A stretch of DNA of 31,631 bases from QHXW01 sp035297145 (lineage in GTDB: Bacteria > Acidobacteriota > Terriglobia > Bryobacterales > Bryobacteraceae): the NCBI GenBank assembly GCA_035297145.1, contig DATGZN010000029.1, forward strand, positions 1 to 31,631, given 5' to 3'. The stretch's first letter is position 1, and every line of letters starts with the position of its first letter. Below, piece by piece: positions 24,271-31,318 of the stretch. The notes beneath the pieces are model-generated. The model made no database searches. It was not told the DNA's origin and saw nothing but the letters and a program-made list of their open reading frames with translations. Position numbers and translations under genes: made by a program.

Positions 24271-25116
24271 ATGTTCCGCAGGTTTCGCCTTGGGGCCGCC
24301 CTAGTCCTGCTCACCTGCGTTTTCCAAGCAGCGGCACAGCAAATTCAGTACGTCCGAGTAGCGCCGCTGGTCCTCGAAGAACGCCTTCACCGCGTGGCCG
24401 ACAAGACCGCGGAGCGCGAGCAAACTCTTCATGAGTTGTTCGAGAGCGCGGGATGCAAAGACGCCTTACTCAACGAGCAGCCGGTGAAGGGATCACGCAC
24501 CCCAAACCTCATTTGCACTCTCACTGGAACCGAGGAAGCTCGCGTGGTGGTCGGCGCGCATTACGATAAGGTGGCAAATGGGCACGGCGTCATCGACAAC
24601 TGGAGCGGCGCTTCCCTGCTCCCCAGCCTGTTTGAAGGCTTGCACGGAAAACCGCGCCGGCTGACATTCGTGTTTATCGGGTTCACCGATGAGGAAAAAG
24701 GTCTGGTCGGCTCGACATTCTACGTCAGCCATTTGACCAAGGAAGATAAAAGCAGGATTCGCGCCATGGTGAACATAGACTCTTTGGGCCTGTCCGACAC
24801 AAAGATCTGGCTATCGCGTGCCGACAAGAATCTGGCGAACGCAGCCGCGGCGATCGCTCACGCCCTGAATCTGCCGGTGTCGGTGATGAACGTGGATAAG
24901 GTGGGCCTGTCGGACTCGGGGCCGTTCCTCGCTGCACGAATACCGGTGATCGACTTTCATTCCCTCACACAGGAGACTTTTCGTATCCTGCATTCATCGC
25001 AAGACGCATTCCCGGCGTTAAAGATGAAGGAATACGTAGACTCCTGCAATCTGCTCGTGGCTTATCTGGCCTATCTCGATACAACCCTCGGCGCGACCCC
25101 TCAGCCTGCTCCCTAA
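24271..25116 (+). CDS. Secreted M28-family zinc aminopeptidase
   Basis: A 281-residue peptidase. A signal peptide (1-22, VFQAAAQQ) is followed by the M28 fold. The zinc ligands are H97 and D99 in VVGAHYDK, D109 in VIDNWSGAS, E141/E142 in FTDEEKGLVGS (catalytic base and ligand), an aspartate in MVNIDSLG and a final histidine in PVIDFHSLT. It should remove N-terminal residues from peptides in the periplasm or outside. ATG 24271 follows AGGAG immediately and lies 4 nt after the stop of the ceramidase-domain gene, so the two are an operon. Its convergent neighbour ends 46 bp away. Confidence 0.92.
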   Translation: MFRRFRLGAALVLLTCVFQAAAQQIQYVRVAPLVLEERLHRVADKTAEREQTLHELFESAGCKDALLNEQPVKGSRTPNLICTLTGTEEARVVVGAHYDKVANGHGVIDNWSGASLLPSLFEGLHGKPRRLTFVFIGFTDEEKGLVGSTFYVSHLTKEDKSRIRAMVNIDSLGLSDTKIWLSRADKNLANAAAAIAHALNLPVSVMNVDKVGLSDSGPFLAARIPVIDFHSLTQETFRILHSSQDAFPALKMKEYVDSCNLLVAYLAYLDTTLGATPQPAP

Positions 25117-25162
25117 ATCGTATTTCTAACTCAAAACACTAGCGTTTCGGTCGTTTCTCATT

Positions 25163-26047
25163 TCACAACCGGTATCCCTTTGCGCGCAGAATCGGCGTCA
25201 GCAGCCGGCGCAGGTTCCCACCTAATATGAGCTCCTTCGCGGAGTCGGGGATTTCGGCGCCGAGCACTTTTCCGAGCTGCGAGGCGAAACTCCGGCCTCC
25301 CACGTCGCTGCCATAAATTACGCGCTCCGCGCCGAGTTCCCGCACCGCCATTTCCACAAACCCCGATGTCGGATTTGATCCCGCAATCTCGGCCGACACA
25401 TTCTTCGTGTCGCGAATGATGCGAATGCCACGTTCCCAGTCTCCTCCGGTGTGGACACACACAAACGGAACGTCGGGGTGCCGCTTCGCCAGCGCCACTA
25501 CGTCGTAAGGCGTAGACTCGCCGGGTTCGTTGCCGCCGATCTTGAGCCAGGTGTGTTGCAAGATCGGGACCTGCATGGTGGCGGCCCGCTCCACGATCAG
25601 ATCCATCTCCGGAACGCTGCATGGTTTGTCGGCTTCGACCTCGCCGATGCAAACCATGGGACCGTCGCGCACGCAGCGATTGAACTCCTGCACACTGAAT
25701 TCGGGATAAGCCGGGCTCAAGTAAACGGAACCGAAGGAGCGGTCCGGAAACCGGTGCACGGCTCGCATCACGCGATCGTTCTCCTCCTGGAACTGCGCAG
25801 GGGTCGGATGAAGAGCGGTACAGTAACCTTGGGAGAGCAGGAGCCGCTCAATCCCCAGACGGTCCGCCCACCGGACCAACGCCGTCATGCGCTCTTCAGG
25901 CGTGTCCCCGGGGATTGAACCGAGATGACAATGGTCATCCCAAATACGAAAAGGCCGGCCGGATTCCAGTGCATAGTTCTGCGCCTCCTCAGCCCGCGCA
26001 ACCGCCAGGCTCGCGAAAGCGCCTTTGAGAAGTGTGCGACGGTTCAT
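25163..26047 (-). CDS. Amidohydrolase-family protein with export signal
   Basis: A 294-residue TIM-barrel metal hydrolase of the amidohydrolase-2 type. The N-terminus MNRRTLLKGAFASLAVARAE has a twin-arginine-like signal. Motifs are IWDDHCHLGSIPGD (the HxH site reads H-C-H), IGEVEADKP, ILQHTWLKIGG, FVCVHTGGDWERG and VIYGSDVGG, which carries the late aspartate. These are all the expected metal ligands. Substrate unknown; decarboxylases and lactonases also belong here. It lies 3 bp downstream of a second amidohydrolase gene, so the two are almost certainly one operon. Confidence 0.88.
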   Translation of the reverse strand: MNRRTLLKGAFASLAVARAEEAQNYALESGRPFRIWDDHCHLGSIPGDTPEERMTALVRWADRLGIERLLLSQGYCTALHPTPAQFQEENDRVMRAVHRFPDRSFGSVYLSPAYPEFSVQEFNRCVRDGPMVCIGEVEADKPCSVPEMDLIVERAATMQVPILQHTWLKIGGNEPGESTPYDVVALAKRHPDVPFVCVHTGGDWERGIRIIRDTKNVSAEIAGSNPTSGFVEMAVRELGAERVIYGSDVGGRSFASQLGKVLGAEIPDSAKELILGGNLRRLLTPILRAKGYRL

Positions 26048-26050
26048 CGA

Positions 26051-26818
26051 TCATGTCCCCAGTAACCGGCGTGCGTTGTCTTCGAGTATCGCTCGAGCTT
26101 CCGCCTCTGCAAAACCGCCTTCGCGAACCTTCAATAGAGCCGACTCGAAATAGAACAACGGGTAGTGGGAGCCGAACAGCACCTGCTGGATTGAAATTGC
26201 TTGCACCAGGCGCGCCACTCCGCCAACGCTCTCCACCATGGAAATGTCAAACCACACGCGGCCGGTGGAAGCGAGCTTCTGCGCGGTTTCCAAATCCTCC
26301 AGTGGATTCCAATTCAGAACTAGGACACGCACTCCCCGCTCGCTCTTGATCACATCAGCCAGCGGCGAAATGTCCACTGGAGCCACCCGCATCAGGGGAT
26401 GCTGTGTTCGTTCATCCTCCATACGCACGGCAACCTGGACAATTAGCCGCCGTGAGGAAGACAGGCGTAATAGCTCCGAGAAAGCAGAATCCTTCAGGTC
26501 GTATCCGTGGTAGTTGGGGTGTAGCCGGATCCCCGGCATCTTATGTTCTTCCTGGCAGCGGCGCAGATCTTCCTGCCAGTCCGGAAGTTTGGGATTGATG
26601 GATCCAAACGGGACAAACAGTCCCGACCCATAACGCCGGCAATCGCTAGCGAGCCTCTCATTGGCGCTTGAAAGATCCTTATGCAGAATTCCGTCGAATG
26701 TTCCGGCCCACGCCTGGCCGACGTTGCGCTTGCGAAGATTCGCCACCAAGCCATCAGGCTCGTCTCCAACCAAACGGCGGAACGGCCAGCGGGAAAGGCT
26801 TACATTGACGTCAATCAT
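26051..26818 (-). CDS. Second amidohydrolase-family protein, metal site degenerate
   Basis: A 255-residue protein recognisable as the same TIM-barrel family by its general layout: MIDVNVSLSRWPFRRLVGD at the start, MPGIRLHPNYHGYDLKD in the middle, VRVLVLNWNPLEDL and VLFGSHYPLFYFESAL near the end. The first motif, normally D-x-H-x-H, reads DVNVS, and the later H-x-G and S-D motifs read LNWNP and GSHYP. The usual metal ligands therefore appear largely replaced. It may be a non-catalytic partner or use another chemistry. No signal peptide. It is upstream of the exported amidohydrolase in the same operon. Confidence 0.8.
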   Translation of the reverse strand: MIDVNVSLSRWPFRRLVGDEPDGLVANLRKRNVGQAWAGTFDGILHKDLSSANERLASDCRRYGSGLFVPFGSINPKLPDWQEDLRRCQEEHKMPGIRLHPNYHGYDLKDSAFSELLRLSSSRRLIVQVAVRMEDERTQHPLMRVAPVDISPLADVIKSERGVRVLVLNWNPLEDLETAQKLASTGRVWFDISMVESVGGVARLVQAISIQQVLFGSHYPLFYFESALLKVREGGFAEAEARAILEDNARRLLGT

Positions 26819-26956
26819 GCACTCTCTAAGTTAGCCAGCACTCGACCGCTTACCCGTGGCGATTGCCACCCACCGCTCGCTCTCGTATTATCATCCTACG
26901 GCTCGAAGATCTGGATGGCGGCTGATCGCGCAGCCTGGGTCGCCTAACGTGACGTC

Positions 26957-27226
26957 ATGCTGAAAGAAAGTGCTGACATATCGAGGCGTAATCTGATTGG
27001 CGCGCTCGCGCTGTCTGGAATCAGGGCCACGGCTGCGAACTCCAGCGTCACTGTGGGCCTCGTCGGATGCGGGGACCGCGGCATCCTACTCGCACGGCTG
27101 CTCGTGAAGAACCCTGACGCGCGGCTGGTGGCGTTGTGCGATATCTTCGAAGATCGAATTGATCGGGCGAAGCGCGAGATACCGCTTGAGGCTCCGCGTG
27201 TGTTGCCAACCATGCGGATCCAGTAG
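26957..27226 (+). pseudogene. Truncated Gfo/Idh/MocA-family oxidoreductase
   Basis: 89 residues: a twin-arginine signal (SRRNLIGALALSGIRATAAN) and the start of a Rossmann fold (VTVGLVGCGDRGILLARLL, then DARLVALCDIFEDRIDRAKR). The sequence stops after APRVLPTMRIQ. Complete enzymes of this exported subgroup have about 400 residues, with a catalytic domain containing EKP and further motifs, and none of these are found downstream in any frame. It is the 5' stub of a lost oxidoreductase, possibly once linked to the sugar catabolic genes here. Confidence 0.8.
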
Positions 27227-27719
27227 GTTGTGGATGCCCTTAATCCCTAGAACACAAGGCGCCCAAACTTCCTGTGCTGGGAATCCAGCAAATCAACTGA
27301 GGCGTGCCGGATCGTTTTCTTGAGGACCAGGATTCAGATCAGTCACTCATCGTTCATCAGGAAACGGTATGCAAGGGCTTCGACTTCGCTTGTCAATTCG
27401 AAGGTTGGACGGCCCCAAGGTTATCTCCTGGTGTAAAATGTACATGCGGACCGAAGAGGATCGGCCCAGTCTGGCCCCTCCACCGGAATCGTATTTCTTT
27501 CTGAGGCGTAGACTGGGAAGCCCGATGCTCTTGGAATCATTCTGCATCGAATAAGGTGGGCTCATTGGCGAATATGCCCGCGAAACACCAGAGCACATCA
27601 GCGTGAACGATGGGCAAAAATCGCCGTGCCTGCGGAATTCATTGATACTTTGCGCATCTGACGCTGCCGCACGCCTTTCCGTACCGAGTGAGTCGAACGC
27701 GGGTTAGACGAGGCCCCGT
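27227..27719. other. Gene-free stretch of about 490 bp
   Basis: Short frames exist on both strands (for instance 27369-27554 plus and 27347-27598 minus), but none shows a recognisable fold, a good ribosome binding site or composition like the neighbours. It probably contains decayed DNA after the oxidoreductase deletion and the promoter of the Crp/Fnr-type gene at 27720. No clear promoter or repeat was seen. Confidence 0.5.
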
Positions 27720-28373
27720 ATGGCACTGAAATCAAAGCCACTTTTCAATCCTAAGGTCTTTCTGGCCAAGGTTGGCGAAGGAAGAACTATCGCAGAATAC
27801 TCAAAAGGCCAGACGGTTTTCAAGCAAGGCGACCCGGCAAACGCCGTCTTTTACATCCAGGAAGGCAAAACCAAGCTTACGGTTGTCTCCAACGCTGGCA
27901 AAGAAGCGGTTATCGCCATCTTGGGTACCGGCGACTTCCTAGGCGAGGGATGCCTGACGGCCCAGCCGCTACGCATGGCAACCGCCACCGCAATTTCAAA
28001 CTGCTCGCTGGTACGACTGGAGAAAGGGGCCATGATCCGTGTGCTCCACGAGCAGCCGGCCTTTTCCGAGATGTTCCTGGCCTATGTGCTGTCCCGGAAC
28101 ATGCGGATTGAGGAGGACCTGGTCGATCAGCTCTTCAACTCCAGTGAGAAAAGGCTGGCCCGTGTGCTTCTGCTGCTGGCCAACTTCGGCAAACAAGACA
28201 AGCCGGAGCCGGTGATTGCGAAGATTAGCCAGGAAACGTTGGCGGAGATGATTGGCGCGACGCGCTCCCGAGTCAGCTTTTTCATGAACAAATTCCGCAA
28301 GATGGGCTTCATTGAATACAATGGGGGGCTGCACGTCAACAGCTCGCTGCTGAACATCGTCCTGCACGACTAA
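27720..28373 (+). CDS. Crp/Fnr-family transcriptional regulator (first)
   Basis: A 217-residue protein. The cyclic-nucleotide-binding-type domain is at about 20-120 (YSKGQTVFKQGDPANAVFYI, GDFLGEGCL, and a long dimerisation helix around MFLAYVLSRNMRIEEDLVDQ). The C-terminal winged helix is at about 150-213 (ISQETLAEMIGATRSRVSFFMNKFRKM, read in two parts). The few cysteines are not spaced for an iron-sulfur cluster and the classic cAMP-contact pattern is incomplete, so the signal is unknown. The ATG follows GAGG by 6 nt. It opens the stress-type neighbourhood on the right of the window and is a candidate regulator of it. The second regulator at 29809 is related but clearly different. Confidence 0.93.
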   Translation: MALKSKPLFNPKVFLAKVGEGRTIAEYSKGQTVFKQGDPANAVFYIQEGKTKLTVVSNAGKEAVIAILGTGDFLGEGCLTAQPLRMATATAISNCSLVRLEKGAMIRVLHEQPAFSEMFLAYVLSRNMRIEEDLVDQLFNSSEKRLARVLLLLANFGKQDKPEPVIAKISQETLAEMIGATRSRVSFFMNKFRKMGFIEYNGGLHVNSSLLNIVLHD

Positions 28374-28627
28374 ACAGTCCACGACATTAAGAAATCGCCG
28401 CCGCTGAATCCGCTTGCAACGATATGATGTGAGCACTCTTGAACAGACAAGGAACGGTGTGTCTGTTAGCCTAAAGCTGCGTTTCGCCGCCCAACCAAGA
28501 AGAGGGTATTCACGGAAGTAGTTCAGTTGAAAAAGTTCAAACGCGCGCTGACAGCTTAGCAGATGGTCGCGTTCACGATCTGGGCGAGAGCCGGGAGATT
28601 CTTGCCGTCGAGAGAAGCGCCGATGAA

Positions 28628-28897
28628 ATGGATCAAACCGGGCGATCTGCGGAGCGGGATTTTGCCATTCTCGGTCTCAACCGCCGGTCGGAGTTACTTC
28701 GCAATATTCAGACAGCATTGCGCTGCATAGAAGAAGGGACCTTCGGCATTTGCACGAGCTGTGACGAGGCGATTGGACGGAATCGCTTAGTGGCTGTCTC
28801 CTGGACACCCTTCTGCATTCGCTGCCAAGAGGCCGTTGATCGCGGCGATACCAGGATGATTGAACCTCCTTACCAGCTTGACGTCCACGCGGCGTAA
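28628..28897 (+). CDS. DksA/TraR-family zinc-finger protein, 5' end probably frameshifted
   Basis: An 89-residue open frame with the DksA-type C-terminal finger: C42 and C45 in GICTSCDEAIG, C63 and C66 in WTPFCIRCQEA. The coiled-coil part is SAERDFAILGLNRRSELLRN. Family members bind RNA polymerase near the secondary channel. Homologous-looking sequence continues upstream of the ATG in the same frame (LADGRVHDLGESREILAVER, then SADE). A family-like N-terminus MKKFKRALTA is readable in another frame from TTG 28527, stopping at 28557-28559. One missing base between about 28540 and 28557 would join them into a protein of about 123 residues. As it stands, translation may start at ATG 28628 with a shortened coiled coil. 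Confidence 0.75.
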   Translation: MDQTGRSAERDFAILGLNRRSELLRNIQTALRCIEEGTFGICTSCDEAIGRNRLVAVSWTPFCIRCQEAVDRGDTRMIEPPYQLDVHAA

Positions 28898-29016
28898 ACT
28901 CGAGGTCAAGGCGACCGGGGAGGGGCCAACATGGCGAACCATCGTTCCGCGGCAGGGACAGAGTTCATCAGAGGTAGTGACCACTCAAAGGCCACTTAGC
29001 TGCAGGGAGAAAACGC

Positions 29017-29325
29017 ATGACGCACGAGCACGGTAGCGAATACCAGCTGAAGATTGTGCATGAGGACGAAACTGAGGAACTGAGCGGATGGATGCACTGC
29101 CCAGAGGATGTCGCCCAAACGATCACCGGGCTCCGTGGGTCGCCAGCCAAAGCTTACTGGCTCCAGGTACGAAACATTCTCTGTACCGACTGCCTGCATA
29201 GAGAACAAAAGCTCATGGAATTTCCCCTGACCCCGACCGCAGCCGAGAATGGTCGCTTTCCACACCAAACAGACAGAAGGCGTTTCACCTCCGCTTCAGG
29301 CCGTATATCTTCGGCCGGAGCGTGA
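29017..29325 (+). CDS. Small protein of unknown function with a CxxC motif
   Basis: A 102-residue frame with AGGGAG (29004-29009) 7 nt before the ATG. The first 70 residues look like a compact alpha/beta fold (YQLKIVHEDETEELSGWMHC, AKAYWLQVRNILCTDCLHRE), with cysteines at WMHC and CTDC that could form a small metal site. The tail (about 80-102) is polar and probably disordered. I do not recognise a family. It lies between the DksA-like gene and the mini membrane protein gene on the same strand, with gaps of 119 and 19 bp, which suggests a shared stress operon. Confidence 0.6.
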   Translation: MTHEHGSEYQLKIVHEDETEELSGWMHCPEDVAQTITGLRGSPAKAYWLQVRNILCTDCLHREQKLMEFPLTPTAAENGRFPHQTDRRRFTSASGRISSAGA

Positions 29326-29344
29326 CAGTACGAAGGAGATTTCA

Positions 29345-29494
29345 ATGTTTCTAACGCTGTTTGGCATTTTGCTCGTAATGTGGCTGCTGGGGTTTTTCGC
29401 GTTCCACGTTGCCGGTGGGTTGATTCACCTCCTGTTAATAATAGCCGTGATTTCCTTGGTGGTACACTTCTTCAGAGGTCGTAGCACGGTTTGA
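29345..29494 (+). CDS. Lmo0937-family small membrane protein
   Basis: A 49-residue membrane protein. FLTLFGILLVMWLLGFFAFH and LIHLLLIIAVISLVVHFFRG form two hydrophobic segments joined by VAGG, with a basic end. This matches the short Lmo0937-type membrane proteins of unknown function found in many stress loci. A perfect AAGGAG (29333-29338) lies 6 nt before the ATG. A longer frame upstream exists but the ribosome binding site and the family length decide for this start. Confidence 0.85.
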   Translation: MFLTLFGILLVMWLLGFFAFHVAGGLIHLLLIIAVISLVVHFFRGRSTV

Positions 29495-29808
29495 AAGCAG
29501 GACCAGTTTGTCGGTTGGCTATCCCGTCCGAAATAGTGCGAGAGTGTAGGCCGAATCAAGCACACGTATGCGGCTGCCGGCCGGTCCTCGGCTAGCGCTA
29601 ACTCGTCGAAAGTGGTCAATTTTGAACAGACTCCTGCATGGGTTCGACTCTATTCTTTGTTGGTGCGTTATAGTACGGCCGTTTCATCGGTGTCGCGCTT
29701 CAGTTGCGGGTCCCATGCTCTTGGAAGTCCCAACGGAGGCCGTTTGGATGGGCGCGTGCTTCGGCAATACGATCGGTCACAACTTCGAAATCACAGTTGG
29801 AGAAAACA
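29495..29808. other. Intergenic region before the second Crp/Fnr-type gene
   Basis: About 310 bp with no convincing gene. A possible -10 TATAGT occurs near 29668, but no good -35 was found. The frame of the downstream regulator stays open to 29704, though that extension lacks family features. No clear palindromic Crp/Fnr site was seen by eye. Confidence 0.4.
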
Positions 29809-30510
29809 ATGGCATCCAGTTTCGCAGCACCAGCATATCGGGCACCATTTGAGGATGTATTAGAGCATCTCCCGGTCTCCGCCACCAAGGAGTACCGGAA
29901 AGGCCAGATTGTCTACGGTCCTCATCAGCCTTCGCCGAACATTTTTCTCATAGCTGCGGGCAAGGTCAAGCTTTCGCAGATAGCTGAAGGCGGCAGGGAG
30001 ATACTGCTGGAAATCATCCGGCCCGACGAATTGTTTGGCGAATCGGCTTTCGTCAACGGTCATGTGCGCACTGAGCAAGCTACAGCCTTCGAAGACGCCC
30101 AGTTGATGGTCTGGCCCATTTCTGCTGTGGAAGGCCTTGTCACGAAGCGGCCTCGCCTCGCCGTGTCATTGCTACAGATTTCCGCGCAGCGAACCGTCGA
30201 TTTCGCCCACCGCATTGAAAGCTTCTCGATTGACAAGATCGAACGGCGGCTCGCCCGATCGCTCATCCACTTCTCCGAACGGCTGGGCACTCCGGAGGGA
30301 GATGGATCCGTCCGGATGGTGCCGTTTACTCACGAGCTGCTGTCACGGTACATCGGCACCTCGCGCGAAATCGTTACTTTCTATATGAACCAGTTTCGGA
30401 AGCGAGGTTACCTGCGCTATTCCCGTCAGGAGATCGTCCTTCACCCCGATGCCTTGGCTGCGTGGATCGCCAGAACTGCAAGTTCAGCCGTTGAATGTGC
30501 GCCGTCTTGA
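29809..30510 (+). CDS. Crp/Fnr-family transcriptional regulator (second)
   Basis: A 233-residue protein. The effector domain starts near residue 24 (YRKGQIVYGPHQPSPNIFLI, AAGKVKLSQIAEGGREILLE, DELFGESAFVNG). The dimer helix is at about 120-140 and the winged helix near the end contains FTHELLSRYIGTSREIVTFY with MNQFRKRGYLRY. No N-terminal cysteines, so oxygen sensing by an FNR-type cluster is unlikely. ATG 29809 follows TTGGAG at the right spacing; the upstream open frame of 35 codons is rejected. Shares architecture with the first regulator but only modest identity. It faces the GlsB/YeaQ-type gene convergently. Confidence 0.93.
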   Translation: MASSFAAPAYRAPFEDVLEHLPVSATKEYRKGQIVYGPHQPSPNIFLIAAGKVKLSQIAEGGREILLEIIRPDELFGESAFVNGHVRTEQATAFEDAQLMVWPISAVEGLVTKRPRLAVSLLQISAQRTVDFAHRIESFSIDKIERRLARSLIHFSERLGTPEGDGSVRMVPFTHELLSRYIGTSREIVTFYMNQFRKRGYLRYSRQEIVLHPDALAAWIARTASSAVECAPS

Positions 30511-30669
30511 AGTGGAAGCCGACTCTAGCGCCAGTGCTCCTCCACTAAAACCCAGCCGCCCCGGTGGTGCCTCCAGCGATGCGCTACCCCAGTGGGCATG
30601 TCACCGTGGAGGCTGTTCCCACCTTCCCGAGCTCCAGGCATAAGCGTTTCACTTTTCTTAACCTGCGCA

Positions 30670-30927
30670 CTACCAAGCTCTTCTCCGTCTGAGAGCGTGG
30701 TAGAGAACCAACAAAACCACTGAGCCGGTAACCGCCACGAAAAGACTGTAGAGGTTGAGTCCACTTACGCCAGGGGCTCCAAATATATGGAACAGCCAGC
30801 CACCAGCAAAAGCGCCGACAACTCCCAAGAGGATGTCGAGCAGGATGCCCTCACCTTTCCTATTTACAAGCTTGCTGCCTATGAACCCTGCAATCAGGCC
30901 GAGAACTATCCAAGCCAAAAATGACAT
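30670..30927 (-). CDS. GlsB/YeaQ/YmgE-family stress-response membrane protein
   Basis: An 85-residue transglycosylase-associated-type membrane protein. It starts MSFLAWIVLGLIAGFIGSKL, then GEGILLDILLGVVGAFAGGW and a third hydrophobic segment ending in a basic tail (YHALRRRRAW). Length and the repeated G-xxx-G patterns are typical of the family, which is induced under envelope and general stress; the molecular role is not known. GGGAG lies 8 nt before ATG 30927. The frame is open far upstream, but the ribosome binding site and family start decide. Confidence 0.92.
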   Translation of the reverse strand: MSFLAWIVLGLIAGFIGSKLVNRKGEGILLDILLGVVGAFAGGWLFHIFGAPGVSGLNLYSLFVAVTGSVVLLVLYHALRRRRAW

Positions 30928-31318
30928 AGACTCTCCCGTCTGTCCTGTCAGTGAACTTAGCGAAGAAGAGGACCGGCCGTATACGTCAATTGCCCATGAA
31001 CAATAGAACACAAGCGCAAGTAAGATACGCTGTGTTCTCTTCGGTTGGATCATATGTTCACCACTCTCCGAGCTTTTAGCAATGCACGTGGGTGGCCGTA
31101 CGCAAACGCGTGGCACAGCATGAAGCGGTTCCGCTGGTACCGGCAAAACTTGCACTCAAGTGCATTACTTTCACTCCAGCTTCCACGCCAACAGCTAGCG
31201 GCGAGTCATTTCTTCAGATGCCAATGCCTGGCGGCCCAGGCGCATTCTCCGAGGGGATCTCTCCCAGACCCAACTACCCTCGGATGCGCGCTATTCTCTT
31301 CCGTATCCGGAAGCCCGT
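30928..31318. other. Intergenic region between the SYLF-domain and GlsB/YeaQ-type genes
   Basis: About 390 bp without a recognisable gene. A frame on the plus strand (31092-31433) overlaps the SYLF-domain gene antisense and has no family features. The frame upstream of the GlsB-type ATG could encode a hydrophobic peptide around 31000, but there is no support for its translation. The promoter of the GlsB-type gene presumably lies here. Confidence 0.4.

Noticed and set aside
30569..30613. GCCTCCA / TGGAGGC inverted repeat between the convergent genes
   Set aside because: Only 7 bp with a 31-nt gap and no T tract; too weak to call a terminator.
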